Under the pieces are notes generated by a model that had not been told where the DNA came from, made no database searches, and was given only the letters and a program-made list of their open reading frames with translations. A program made the translations under genes and the position numbers. DNA of 64,000 nucleotides from SKKC01 sp046542845 (GTDB taxonomy: Bacteria; Spirochaetota; Spirochaetia; DSM-27196; SKKC01), in assembly GCA_046542845.1 (NCBI GenBank), contig JBKHAN010000002.1, positions 1-64,000 on the forward strand, written 5' to 3'. Below, one piece after another: positions 34,792 to 42,880 of the stretch (position 1 is the stretch's first letter; each line of letters opens with the position of its first letter).

Positions 34792-36101
34792 TTGGACGCA
34801 AAGAGAGGATACTCCCGTGTGAGATTCTGGACTTCCGCTCCAACCTCGCGGACGACGTTGTCGTCGCCGCCGGATTCCAGCACCCGGATAATGAACCTGG
34901 CGATGTGCGACATCTCCGTCGGTCCCATGCCCCGGGTGGTTACAGCCGGTGTGCCTATGCGTATACCCGATGTAACCAGCGGACTGCGGGTATCAAAGGG
35001 TATGCCGTTCTTGTTCACCGTAATGTGAGCCCGATCGAGCGCTTTCTCCGCTTCCTTTCCGCTGATGCCGAATGGGGTAACGTCGACGAGGCAGAGGTGG
35101 TTGTCGGTACCGCCCGAGATAACCCGTCCACCTGCAGCGGAAATCTCCCGAGCGATGACGGACGCATTTTCGACGACCCTTCGCTGATAGTCGATAAACG
35201 ACGGTTCAAGAGCGAGCTTCAGGGCAACTGCTTTTGCTGCGATTATGTGCATCAGCGGACCGCCCTGTACGCCGGGCATCACCGACGAGTCAATAAGCTC
35301 CGACCAGTTTCGGGTGCGTCCGGACTTCGGAGCGACGACTCCCTTGTTGTTTGGCCCATCGGATCCGATGATGATGAGCCCCCCGCGCGGGCCCCTCAGG
35401 GTTTTGTGCGTCGTCGTTGTCACGAAGTGCGCGTGCGGGACCGGAGACGGGTGCACGCCCGCGGCGACAGGCCCGGCGATATGCGCCATATCCGTGAGAA
35501 AATACGCGCCAACTTCGTCGGCAATCGACCGAAACGCCTGAAAATCAATGACGCGGGAATAGGCACTCGCCCCTGCGATAATGAGCTTTGGTCGGTGCTC
35601 GCGGGCTATACGTGCGATCTCATCGTAATCGAGACGTTCGGTATCGCGATCTACCCCGTAGGTTACCGTCGTATACAACTGCCCGGAAAAGTTGACCTTC
35701 GCACCGTGGGTCAGATGCCCCCCGTGGGCAAGATCCATGCCCATTATGGTGTCACCGGGTTCGAGGAGGCTGAAATATACCGCCATATTGGCAGTGCTGC
35801 CGGAATGCGGCTGCACATTCACGTATTCGGCCTCGAACAGGCGTCGTCCCCGATCTCGCGCCAGGTCTTCGGCAATATCGACAAACTCACAACCGCCGTA
35901 ATAGCGGTTGCCGGGATAGCCTTCGGCGTACTTGTTCGTCAGGATACTGCCGGCCGCTTCAAGCACTTCCGGTGAAGCATAGTTCTCGCTTGCGATCAGC
36001 TCGAGGTTTCCACTCTGGCGTTCCTGTTCCTGCTCGAGTACGCGCGCAAGTTCAGGATCGACGGACGCAAGACCCCTGGCTATCGTCTGCAAATCGGACA
36101 T
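34788..36101 (-). CDS. glyA: Serine hydroxymethyltransferase
   Basis: A PLP enzyme interconverting serine and glycine with transfer of a one-carbon unit to tetrahydrofolate, in the cytosol. The 437-residue protein is full length and shows all family blocks: NLELIASENYASPEVLEA, TNKYAEGYPGNRYYGGCEF, VNVQPHSGSTANMAVY, DMAHIAGPVAAGVHPSPVP and the PLP lysine Lys233 in THKTLRGPRGG. The ATG has GAGGT six bases upstream and a strong promoter. No glycine riboswitch is visible in the 137-base upstream region. It is divergent from the chemoreceptor gene. Confidence 0.97.
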   Translation of the reverse strand: MSDLQTIARGLASVDPELARVLEQEQERQSGNLELIASENYASPEVLEAAGSILTNKYAEGYPGNRYYGGCEFVDIAEDLARDRGRRLFEAEYVNVQPHSGSTANMAVYFSLLEPGDTIMGMDLAHGGHLTHGAKVNFSGQLYTTVTYGVDRDTERLDYDEIARIAREHRPKLIIAGASAYSRVIDFQAFRSIADEVGAYFLTDMAHIAGPVAAGVHPSPVPHAHFVTTTTHKTLRGPRGGLIIIGSDGPNNKGVVAPKSGRTRNWSELIDSSVMPGVQGGPLMHIIAAKAVALKLALEPSFIDYQRRVVENASVIAREISAAGGRVISGGTDNHLCLVDVTPFGISGKEAEKALDRAHITVNKNGIPFDTRSPLVTSGIRIGTPAVTTRGMGPTEMSHIARFIIRVLESGGDDNVVREVGAEVQNLTREYPLFASN

Positions 36102-36148
36102 GAAGTACCTCGTTTAAAAAGGGCATGAATCGTTCGGGCTGCAGTTTG

Positions 36149-36177
36149 AGAATAGGAGATGCGTCGACCCATGTCAA
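36149..36177 (-). promoter_or_regulatory. Sigma-70 promoter of glyA
   Basis: Minus strand: consensus TTGACA (36177-36172), 17-base spacer, TATTCT (36154-36149), followed by about a 40-base leader with GAGGT before the ATG. Confidence 0.65.
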
Positions 36178-36202
36178 CGACAGAACCGTGGAACGCTTTC
36201 TC

Positions 36203-36231
36203 TTGTAACCTGCAGGGCCACGGGATACACT
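36203..36231 (+). promoter_or_regulatory. Candidate promoter of the chemoreceptor gene, leaderless configuration
   Basis: TTGTAA (36203-36208), 17-base spacer, TACACT (36226-36231); the ATG is at 36239, seven bases later. No Shine-Dalgarno sequence and no sigma-28-type GCCGATAA box is visible. Confidence 0.4.
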
Positions 36232-36238
36232 AATAATC

Positions 36239-38143
36239 ATGAAACTCGGTACTAAATTGAATCTCTCTATTATTGTCGTTGTGATCGGTTTCGCGGTGAG
36301 CATCAGCTTTCTCGTGCTGACCATACAGAACGCGCGGCGGCTGCAGTCACTCATGGTCAGTACACAGAGAGCTCTCCTCGCGACAAGCAGCTCAACAATA
36401 GCCTCGCAACAGCTGTTGAATACAACGACGTCGCTCGAAGAAGCGTACTCGGAATTTCTGGAGAAGCGCGATGAGGCGCACGTTGCCATACAGGACCTCG
36501 CCGACCATCCCACGCTGGCGATGCTGCCGTCTGAAGCACGCGACGTTGCGCGAGGTTCTCTTTCCGTCTGGGAGCTTAACCTTGAGCAGTACAACCCGGT
36601 TGACGACAATCTGGACATCATCCTGGAGGCCGAGCTTCCTGTTGGTGTGATTCGAACCGGGCTTACTCGAATGGCGCGGTCGCTGCAGTCCTTCGACGAC
36701 CGAGCGAGTCAGTCACTCATGTTTCGCATTATCAACACCGAGTCCACGATTACCAGGGTTGTTGATCTCTCAGCCGAGTTTGTCGCGGAACGACTCGGCC
36801 TTATAACCGAGGCAATCGCCGGAACATCAGCAGAGATTATCGACCGGAACCTGCGGATCTCCCTCCTGACCGCCGCTGTCATGACCATAGCGGGGATGCT
36901 CTTCATGGTACTCTACACCCGCAGAATCGCGGCGAGAGTCGGCAGATTGCTGGCGGTCGTTACCCGTATCGCCGATCAGGACCTGACGGCGACATATGCC
37001 GATACTACCCGGGACGAAATCGGCGAGCTCGCCGGCTCGGTACAGACGGTGACCAAAGGACTGCTCATATTTCTCACGTCGGTCATCGAGGCGATCCGGC
37101 GAGCCGACGAACTTCAACAGACGCTCGGAGCGGCGAACGAAGAGTCCGCATCGGCTTTGAACCAGATCACGCGAAACATCGAAAACATACGGGCACGCTT
37201 CAACTCGCTCAACGAGAGCGTTAACGGTTCGAGCGACGCCGTCAGCGCCATAGACGAACGGATACAGGGACTTCGCACCGATATGGCAAAGCAGACCGAA
37301 AACATCGAGTCGATCTCAAGCTCGATCGAAGAGATGGCCGCGAACATTCAGAACGTCGCGCGTCTGAGCGAAGACCGCCGCGTTCGTGCTGACGAGATAT
37401 CGACGACCGTGCACGACGGCAGCGAGAAAATGGAATCGACGACTGCCATAATTCGGAGCGTCTCGCAGGACATCGACAATATTCTTGAGATTATTGAAAT
37501 TATTAACGGGGTCAGTGAACAGACCCACTTGTTGAGCATGAACGCCGCGATCGAGAGCGCTCACGCGGGAGAGGCAGGCCGCGGCTTTGCTGTAGTCGCA
37601 GAGGAGATTCGCAAACTTGCTGAAAGCACGAGTGAAAACGCGGGAAACATAGACCGGACGCTCCGTGACATTACCTCAAAGATTTCCGAGGCGACACGCT
37701 CGAGTGAAGTATCCCTTTCGTCGTTCGAGGAACTACAGGGAGACATGAAGGATTTCGCCTCCGCGATGAAGGAAATATCGGAAAGCATGCAGGAGCTGGC
37801 GATGGGAAGCAACGAAGTGCTTGGCTCGACGCAGAATGTGCGGGAGTACACCGGCAGTCTGAATGAGACCTCGGGTCGCATGGCCGAACGGAGTACCGAA
37901 ATACGCGCGGCGATGCAGACGGTCCAGGATATTTCCACCGACGTTGTGAACGGTGTATCCGAGATAGAAACCGGAGCGAAGGAAATTCTCACGAGCATGA
38001 TGGAAACAGGCGAACTGACCGATATGAACAGAAACCAGATGCTGAAGCTTGAGGGTATCGTCCTGAAATACACCCTTCCGTCGACCGAGTCTGATGATCA
38101 GGAGACGGGGGTCAGTCTTCTCGATCAGGAGGAGACGACCTGA
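36239..38143 (+). CDS. Methyl-accepting chemotaxis protein
   Basis: A 634-residue transmembrane receptor. TM1 is about residues 8-28 (LSIIVVVIGFAVSISFLVLT). A mostly helical periplasmic sensor spans about 30-200 (four-helix-bundle type). TM2 is about 203-225 (ISLLTAAVMTIAGMLFMVLY), then a HAMP domain ending DEIGELAGSVQ and a long signalling coiled coil. The signalling hairpin tip is highly conserved: INGVSEQTHLLSMNAAIESA, then HAGEAGRGFAVVAEEIRKLA, which contacts CheA and CheW. The ligand is not predictable. No other chemotaxis gene is nearby, so it is an orphan receptor. Its 3' end overlaps the convergent IPT/transglutaminase-like gene by 32 bases. Confidence 0.95.
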   Translation: MKLGTKLNLSIIVVVIGFAVSISFLVLTIQNARRLQSLMVSTQRALLATSSSTIASQQLLNTTTSLEEAYSEFLEKRDEAHVAIQDLADHPTLAMLPSEARDVARGSLSVWELNLEQYNPVDDNLDIILEAELPVGVIRTGLTRMARSLQSFDDRASQSLMFRIINTESTITRVVDLSAEFVAERLGLITEAIAGTSAEIIDRNLRISLLTAAVMTIAGMLFMVLYTRRIAARVGRLLAVVTRIADQDLTATYADTTRDEIGELAGSVQTVTKGLLIFLTSVIEAIRRADELQQTLGAANEESASALNQITRNIENIRARFNSLNESVNGSSDAVSAIDERIQGLRTDMAKQTENIESISSSIEEMAANIQNVARLSEDRRVRADEISTTVHDGSEKMESTTAIIRSVSQDIDNILEIIEIINGVSEQTHLLSMNAAIESAHAGEAGRGFAVVAEEIRKLAESTSENAGNIDRTLRDITSKISEATRSSEVSLSSFEELQGDMKDFASAMKEISESMQELAMGSNEVLGSTQNVREYTGSLNETSGRMAERSTEIRAAMQTVQDISTDVVNGVSEIETGAKEILTSMMETGELTDMNRNQMLKLEGIVLKYTLPSTESDDQETGVSLLDQEETT

Positions 38144-39758
38144 AAACCGGGGGCATTTCCAGCAAAGTGACCGGCGCTACGCTCAGGTCGACCTCGGTGT
38201 CCGTGCTCGACCACTCCGCGTGAAAGTCAGACTGGGTCAGCCCCACGGGGTGCCGAACGGTCCGAGAGGACGGCAGAAGGCGCACCGCTGTCTGAGCTCC
38301 GGCGCTGAGCTCGAGGCGTCGCGAATCAATTCGTCCAAACCCTGAAATGATGCCGGTCTGCGGGTCCTCCGGCGAATCAAAAAAATGCTCGTCTGCTCCG
38401 GCCTCCGCGGCGGGATCCGCCGGGGCCCATCCGGCACCGGGTATCAGGAACTCGACCCAGCTGTAAAACGGCAGCTCGCCGGCCTCCGTCATACGAACGC
38501 CGTGTACTACCCGCGCGGGAACACGGCTGAGCCGCAGGAGGCCGACCATGTAACGCGCGATCGCCTGCGAGTTTCCCTGCCCCTGTTCGAGGGCCGCATC
38601 GACCCCCGCCGGCCCGTCGATATCGAAACTCAGGCTCTCGACGACGGTGTTGAACGCACGTCGTGCGGATGTCAGCGGGTCATTCGATGAGGCGACATTG
38701 CGCGCCGTTGCGGTGACGCGTTCGGTCGTCATACCGTATTGCGGGTCTTCGGCGGTGTACCGCTCGTATATTGGGGATGCCCGGTTATACTCTCTCCGTA
38801 CCTGTGACGGATTGAATTCGAACTCTACTGACGTCCGGGACGCGAGAATCGTCTGCCGGACGCCAAGCCGCGACGCAGCTGTATTTCGCCACTCAAAAAG
38901 AAGCATGTCCCGCTCACGGGCAAGCTCGTCCGGCGAGTACGAACTGACCACCTCAAACGAGCCCTGCATTTGCCGTGGTCGAGGGGACGGCCACCAGAGC
39001 CAGAGACCGGCAGGAAGCTGTTCGGCGCCTGTGGATAATCGCGCGAATAGTTCAACCGCGAATGATACGGGCTCGCCGTACCGACGGGTGACGCCGGGCG
39101 TTCTGATCGCAACGTCCCCAGGGACGCGCCGTTCATCAATAAACTCGACAGACACGGGCCCGGACGCGGCTCCATCGGGAACTCGAACCCGGATTTCCCT
39201 GTCCGTCCACAGCTCGACCTCGTCGTTATCCACGGGAACCGGAACCCCCGCGGCCCCGGTAAAGACGACGGGGCGGCGGTGGCGTGCATTACCGAGAAAA
39301 CGGCCCTCTATGACGAGGACATCTCCGACCGTCAGCGTATCGGAAGACAGATCGTCGAACTCGGGTCTGTCGACGCGGTCAGACGAGTGCTGCCGGGGTA
39401 TATCGTCCCGATTCCGGACAAGGAGGCCGCTACTCTCCCTGCGATCGGTATGCACGACAAGCAGCCCGGACTCGGAAAAGTCGGGTACCCGGACCCGTAT
39501 GCGGGTATCAGTCCACTCAAGATAGCCGGAGGCGGTGATACGACGCCCCGCGATGGATATAGACGACTGTCCTCGCCGCTCACCAAAGTTATCGCCCGTG
39601 ATCGTCAGCACGTCACCGTCGCTGTACTCGCGTGGAGTCACATCTTCGACGCTGGGCGTGCGCTCGGTGAAGACCAGCAGCAGCAGGAGAGCGGCCAGCA
39701 CCGTGAAAAACAGAAGGAAGACCACGAGGAAGGTGCGAGTGGAGCGAGACGTCTGCAT
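38112..39758 (-). CDS. Membrane-anchored protein with IPT/TIG domains and an inactive transglutaminase-like domain
   Basis: A 548-residue protein with one N-terminal anchor (TFLVVFLLFFTVLAALLLLL). Two IPT/TIG Ig-like domains follow at about 35-115 (VEDVTPREYSDGDVLTITGD, NFGERRG) and 125-215 (TLTVGDVLVIEGRFLGNARH). A beta-rich middle region precedes a transglutaminase-like domain at about 365-455. The domain keeps the LLRLSRVPARVVHG core and WAPADPA. The catalytic Cys is Ser397 (GQGNSQAIARY instead of the usual GxCxxxA) and the His is Tyr432 (FYSWVEF instead of HAWVE); only Asp448 remains. A binding rather than a cross-linking or protease role is likely. It is the last gene of an ECF sigma-factor operon, so it is probably an envelope-stress effector. 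Confidence 0.8.
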   Translation of the reverse strand: MQTSRSTRTFLVVFLLFFTVLAALLLLLVFTERTPSVEDVTPREYSDGDVLTITGDNFGERRGQSSISIAGRRITASGYLEWTDTRIRVRVPDFSESGLLVVHTDRRESSGLLVRNRDDIPRQHSSDRVDRPEFDDLSSDTLTVGDVLVIEGRFLGNARHRRPVVFTGAAGVPVPVDNDEVELWTDREIRVRVPDGAASGPVSVEFIDERRVPGDVAIRTPGVTRRYGEPVSFAVELFARLSTGAEQLPAGLWLWWPSPRPRQMQGSFEVVSSYSPDELARERDMLLFEWRNTAASRLGVRQTILASRTSVEFEFNPSQVRREYNRASPIYERYTAEDPQYGMTTERVTATARNVASSNDPLTSARRAFNTVVESLSFDIDGPAGVDAALEQGQGNSQAIARYMVGLLRLSRVPARVVHGVRMTEAGELPFYSWVEFLIPGAGWAPADPAAEAGADEHFFDSPEDPQTGIISGFGRIDSRRLELSAGAQTAVRLLPSSRTVRHPVGLTQSDFHAEWSSTDTEVDLSVAPVTLLEMPPVFRSSPPDRED

Positions 39759-39774
39759 GATGATCGAGAGAATA

Positions 39775-40254
39775 TCAGTTTACGCTTGTCTGTTGAAATG
39801 CCTCTATTCGCACTTCAAGCTCAATATTCAGTGCCTCGGGGTACCCGGGCCGCTGTTCTCCGAGGGGGAAAAACAGAACCGATTCGCCCAGGGAGACCGG
39901 CAGGCTTTCGAAGGCAGATCGGTAGGTGACCTCCGTCGAGTCTTCGCTGGTGATCCACGTCTGTCCCTGCGCAACGAGAATAATGGACTGTCCGGATTCA
40001 TATGGGGTGAACTGCGCCCGCGCGGTCATGCCGCCGCCTTCAAGCTCGATGTGAACGGCACGTCCCGAAATCGTAATTTCGGTCAGTTCCATGTTCCAGA
40101 CCGTCTCACGATCGTTCTCGGTGACACGCGCTGTAATCTCAACGACCAGAGCACTGTCCTGAAGCAGCTCGATCGCGTCCTCGATCTCTATCGCGTGTAC
40201 ACTGTACACGGTACACAGAAAAAGGGATGTGATCGCAGCCATTCGTCGCATCAT
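39775..40254 (-). CDS. Secreted protein of unknown function in ECF sigma operon
   Basis: A 159-residue protein with a signal peptide (RRMAAITSLFLCTVYSVHA, cleavage before IEIEDA). The mature part is beta-rich: LVVEITARVTENDRETVWNM, VHIELEGGGMTARAQFTPYE, SIILVAQGQTWITSEDS. I do not recognise a family. The layout (short periplasmic beta protein) recalls lipid-binding or LolA-like folds, but that is only a shape impression. Its start overlaps the anti-sigma stop by four bases (ATGA), so it is co-translated with the anti-sigma factor and may help it sense periplasmic conditions. Confidence 0.7.
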   Translation of the reverse strand: MMRRMAAITSLFLCTVYSVHAIEIEDAIELLQDSALVVEITARVTENDRETVWNMELTEITISGRAVHIELEGGGMTARAQFTPYESGQSIILVAQGQTWITSEDSTEVTYRSAFESLPVSLGESVLFFPLGEQRPGYPEALNIELEVRIEAFQQTSVN

Positions 40255-40814
40255 TGCTGTCCTGTGTCTCCGAACGGGCGGGAACCGCCTAGATCGACCG
40301 CGCGAATAAGTCGCGGTTCTCCGGAAAACTGGAATCGACTCTGATCGGGCAGATCAATCTGCACCTGGCGCACCGGTTCAGAGGAATTGACGAGCCTCAG
40401 AAGCTGTTCCACGTCTTCAGCGCGAATCGTAAGATCGGTGTCAAGACCGTCCTGATCTGCTGTGGCACCCGCAAACGCCGGTACCCTGAGAGCGAGGAAG
40501 CTCGCAAGCACCCCGACGGCCAGGATAGCCATTGCCGCGACTGCTGCCACGGGAAGCGACACCGAGATGGTCCGGAATCGATGCGCCGCCGGGACGTAGA
40601 CAGTACGCTTCTCAAGCGCGCTCCAGACCCGCTCCTGCGCGGCGGCGAAATCCGGCTGTGGAGCGGTGTGCAGCTTTGTGTGTGTCGTTGAAATGCGCTG
40701 AAACCGCTGTCTGCATTCCGCGTCCGAGGCGAGGATCGAGTCGATTCGTTCCTTCCACGGAGATGGAACTTCGCCGTCCAGGTGGGCAGACAAAAGATGG
40801 TCGTCAGGGCACAT
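40251..40814 (-). CDS. Anti-sigma factor, single-pass membrane protein
   Basis: The 187-residue protein follows the ECF gene directly. The cytosolic N-terminus (MCPDDHLLSAHLDGEVPSPW) resembles an anti-sigma (zinc-finger ASD) start, with Cys2 and His6, then DAECRQRFQRI. The full HxxxCxxC zinc motif is absent, so zinc binding is doubtful. A single membrane helix lies at about residues 86-108 (VSLPVAAVAAMAILAVGVLA) and a periplasmic sensor tail follows. I chose the ATG at 40814 because AGGAG (40825-40821) lies six bases before it. The start codon lies within the last codons of the sigma gene (11-base overlap). It presumably sequesters the ECF sigma factor until an envelope signal arrives. Confidence 0.8.
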   Translation of the reverse strand: MCPDDHLLSAHLDGEVPSPWKERIDSILASDAECRQRFQRISTTHTKLHTAPQPDFAAAQERVWSALEKRTVYVPAAHRFRTISVSLPVAAVAAMAILAVGVLASFLALRVPAFAGATADQDGLDTDLTIRAEDVEQLLRLVNSSEPVRQVQIDLPDQSRFQFSGEPRLIRAVDLGGSRPFGDTGQQ

Positions 40815-41334
40815 AGACGTCTCCTGCATCGAGATTCTTCATGAGATGTTCGCGAGCGCGAAACACTCTGATTTTCACGTTGCCTTCGCTGATGCCAAGC
40901 ACCGTGCCAATTTCTTTGTAACTGAGGTCACCGTATTCTTTCAGAATAAGAGCAGTGCGGAGTTTTGTGGGTATACCGTTCAGGGCGTGTTGCACCGTTT
41001 CCATGGACTCGTCACGCAGAACGAGATCCTCACCTGACTCGGACCGTGGTTTCGGCTCGTGGAAGACCCGCTCGTATGCGCGTCGCTCCCTGCCCTTGCG
41101 TTTCTCGTAATTCAAGGCCAGATTTTTACTCACCCGTATAAGCCAATACTTGCCCTGCTGGGCGTCGGGGATGGAGTCCATCCGCTGATAATACCGAATG
41201 AAGGCTTCCTGACAGATCTCCTCGGCTGCATCCATGTTACCGGTAATACGATACACCACCCGAACCAGAATAGGAAAGGCGTCTTCGTACACGTGTTGAA
41301 ACGCTTCTTCGCGATCCCTATTCACCGACTTCAT
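40804..41334 (-). CDS. ECF-type RNA polymerase sigma factor (RpoE-like)
   Basis: The 176-residue group-4 sigma factor contains region 2 (FPILVRVVYRITGNMDAAEE, then ICQEAFIRYYQRM, with the WLIRVSKNLALNYEKRKGRE promoter-melting helix) and region 4 (LNGIPTKLRTALILKEYGDL, SYKEIGTVLGISEGNVKIRV with the FRAREHL recognition helix). There is no sigma-3 domain, as expected. The gene heads a four-gene operon whose second product is a membrane anti-sigma factor. A GGAG lies about 11 bases before the ATG. The regulon cannot be predicted, but the cognate operon encodes two exported proteins, so envelope stress is likely. Confidence 0.93.
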   Translation of the reverse strand: MKSVNRDREEAFQHVYEDAFPILVRVVYRITGNMDAAEEICQEAFIRYYQRMDSIPDAQQGKYWLIRVSKNLALNYEKRKGRERRAYERVFHEPKPRSESGEDLVLRDESMETVQHALNGIPTKLRTALILKEYGDLSYKEIGTVLGISEGNVKIRVFRAREHLMKNLDAGDVYVP

Positions 41335-41392
41335 ACAGCTAACAACTCTCCGACGTACAGGTTACAATCCACGCTACTAATCCGCGACATTT

Positions 41393-42832
41393 TCACACGT
41401 CGCGTCGTGTCACACGCGGTCCGTCGGCACTATCGACTATAGCGTAACCCATTTCAAGTACCTCGTCCCGGATTTCGTCTGCGCGGGCGAAGTCACGCCG
41501 CTCACGGGCGCTCTGTCGCTCTTCGACAAGACGAAAAACCTCGTCGGGCACTGAGGATGTCGTCGCAGGTTGAACCGTATCCAGACCAAGTCCAAGAACG
41601 GCGTCCATCTGTACAATCGCAGAACAGCCCTCTGCGGGAGTCACATCGCGGTCCTTCAACAATCCCCAGACGCGCGAGAGCGCGCGCGGGGTGTTCAGAT
41701 CATCCTCCAGGTCGGAACGAAAATCGGACAGGTAGACTGCCACCGGCGATGTCGCCGGTATCTCCATGTTCATGATCCGGTCCCGGTCGGCATCCGCCGC
41801 AACCGCGTCCATGAGCTTCTGAACCTGAGACACGACCCTGCGACGCGCTGCGCGTGCCGCATCGAGCGCTTCAAATGAAAACCGAAGCTCACTGCGATAG
41901 TGGGCGAGCAGGCAGAAGTACCGGTAGTCCAGAGGATCGTATCCCTTCTCGGTCAGCGTATCGAGCGTCAGGAACTCCCCGGCGCTCTTTGACATTTTTC
42001 CCTTGTCCATGACAAGGAACTCGTTATGAAGCCAGTATTTCACGTACTGCTTCCCGGTCGCAGCTTCTGCCTGGGCGATTTCGTTCGTATGATGCACGGG
42101 TATGTGGTCGACGCCCCCGCAGTGTATGTCAAGCTGCTCTCCGAGGTATTTCATACTCATGGCACTGCATTCGATATGCCATCCCGGGTAGCCCCTGCCC
42201 CACGGTGAATCCCAGACCATAGCCTGGTTTTCGAACTTGCTTCGGGTGAACCACAACACGAAATCACCGGGGTTGCGCTTGTTTGCATCGACGGCAACGC
42301 GAGCGCCTGCTTTCAGGGTCGACAAGTCGAGCCCCGCCAGTTCCCCGTAGCGCGGAAAGCGGGAGATATCGTAATACACGTTCCCGCCTGAAACGTAGGT
42401 ATATCCTTTCACCTCAAGCCGCTCAATGAGCTGTATCATGTCCTGTATATGCCCGGTGGCACGAGGAGCGTGGTGCGGAGGCAGTATGTTGAGCCGCCTG
42501 GTGTGCTCGAAAAAGGCGTCGGTATATAACGCGGCAATGTCCCAGACGCTTCTGCCGCTTTCCCGTGAGCGCCGCACAAGCTTGTCTTCGCCGTGGTCCC
42601 CATCGTCGCTGAGGTGACCCACGTCGGTGATGTTCATGACGTGGTTCACGCCATAACCGAGATACTCAAGCGTCCGTCGTAATACGTCGACGAACACGTA
42701 TGCGCGCAGATTCCCTATATGAGCGTAGTTGTAGACGGTGGGCCCGCAGGAGTACAGCCGTACCGACGACGGATCGAGAGGCTCGAAATCCTCAGTTGTA
42801 CGACCGAGCGTGTTGTGAAGTTTAAGACTCAT
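41393..42832 (-). CDS. cysS: Cysteinyl-tRNA synthetase (canonical)
   Basis: A class I aminoacyl-tRNA synthetase charging tRNA-Cys. The 479-residue protein has all canonical features: the zinc ligand Cys29 in LYSCGPTVYNYAHIGN, the HIGN motif at 38-41, GWHIECSAMSMKYLGEQLDI carrying the second zinc Cys, the HHTNEIAQAE zinc His/Glu, KMSKS in MDKGKMSKSAGEFLT, and a C-terminal helical domain (RDFARADEIRDEVLEMGYAI). Contrast it with the divergent paralogue at 62571-63851. The start is the ATG at 42832, in the short divergent region shared with murB. It is separated from the ECF sigma gene downstream by 58 bases. Confidence 0.97.
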   Translation of the reverse strand: MSLKLHNTLGRTTEDFEPLDPSSVRLYSCGPTVYNYAHIGNLRAYVFVDVLRRTLEYLGYGVNHVMNITDVGHLSDDGDHGEDKLVRRSRESGRSVWDIAALYTDAFFEHTRRLNILPPHHAPRATGHIQDMIQLIERLEVKGYTYVSGGNVYYDISRFPRYGELAGLDLSTLKAGARVAVDANKRNPGDFVLWFTRSKFENQAMVWDSPWGRGYPGWHIECSAMSMKYLGEQLDIHCGGVDHIPVHHTNEIAQAEAATGKQYVKYWLHNEFLVMDKGKMSKSAGEFLTLDTLTEKGYDPLDYRYFCLLAHYRSELRFSFEALDAARAARRRVVSQVQKLMDAVAADADRDRIMNMEIPATSPVAVYLSDFRSDLEDDLNTPRALSRVWGLLKDRDVTPAEGCSAIVQMDAVLGLGLDTVQPATTSSVPDEVFRLVEERQSARERRDFARADEIRDEVLEMGYAIVDSADGPRVTRRDV

Positions 42833-42851
42833 GAATGCTCACGTGGCGCTC

Positions 42852-42880
42852 TTGGACCTGACTGCGCGCTTCCTTTATGA
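42852..42880 (+). promoter_or_regulatory. Candidate murB promoter overlapping its first ATG codons
   Basis: TTGGAC (42852-42857), 17-base spacer, TTATGA (42875-42880). The -10 hexamer overlaps the tandem ATG at 42877/42880, so if it is used, translation must start further in, e.g. at GTG 42889 or ATG 42910. Confidence 0.35.

Noticed and set aside
36102..36238. Possible glycine riboswitch before glyA
   Set aside because: The 137-base region is filled by two promoters and a short leader; no paired aptamer-like helices or conserved glycine-riboswitch segments were seen.
38112..39758. Active transglutaminase/protease
   Set aside because: Ser397 and Tyr432 occupy the Cys and His positions, so classical catalysis is not expected.
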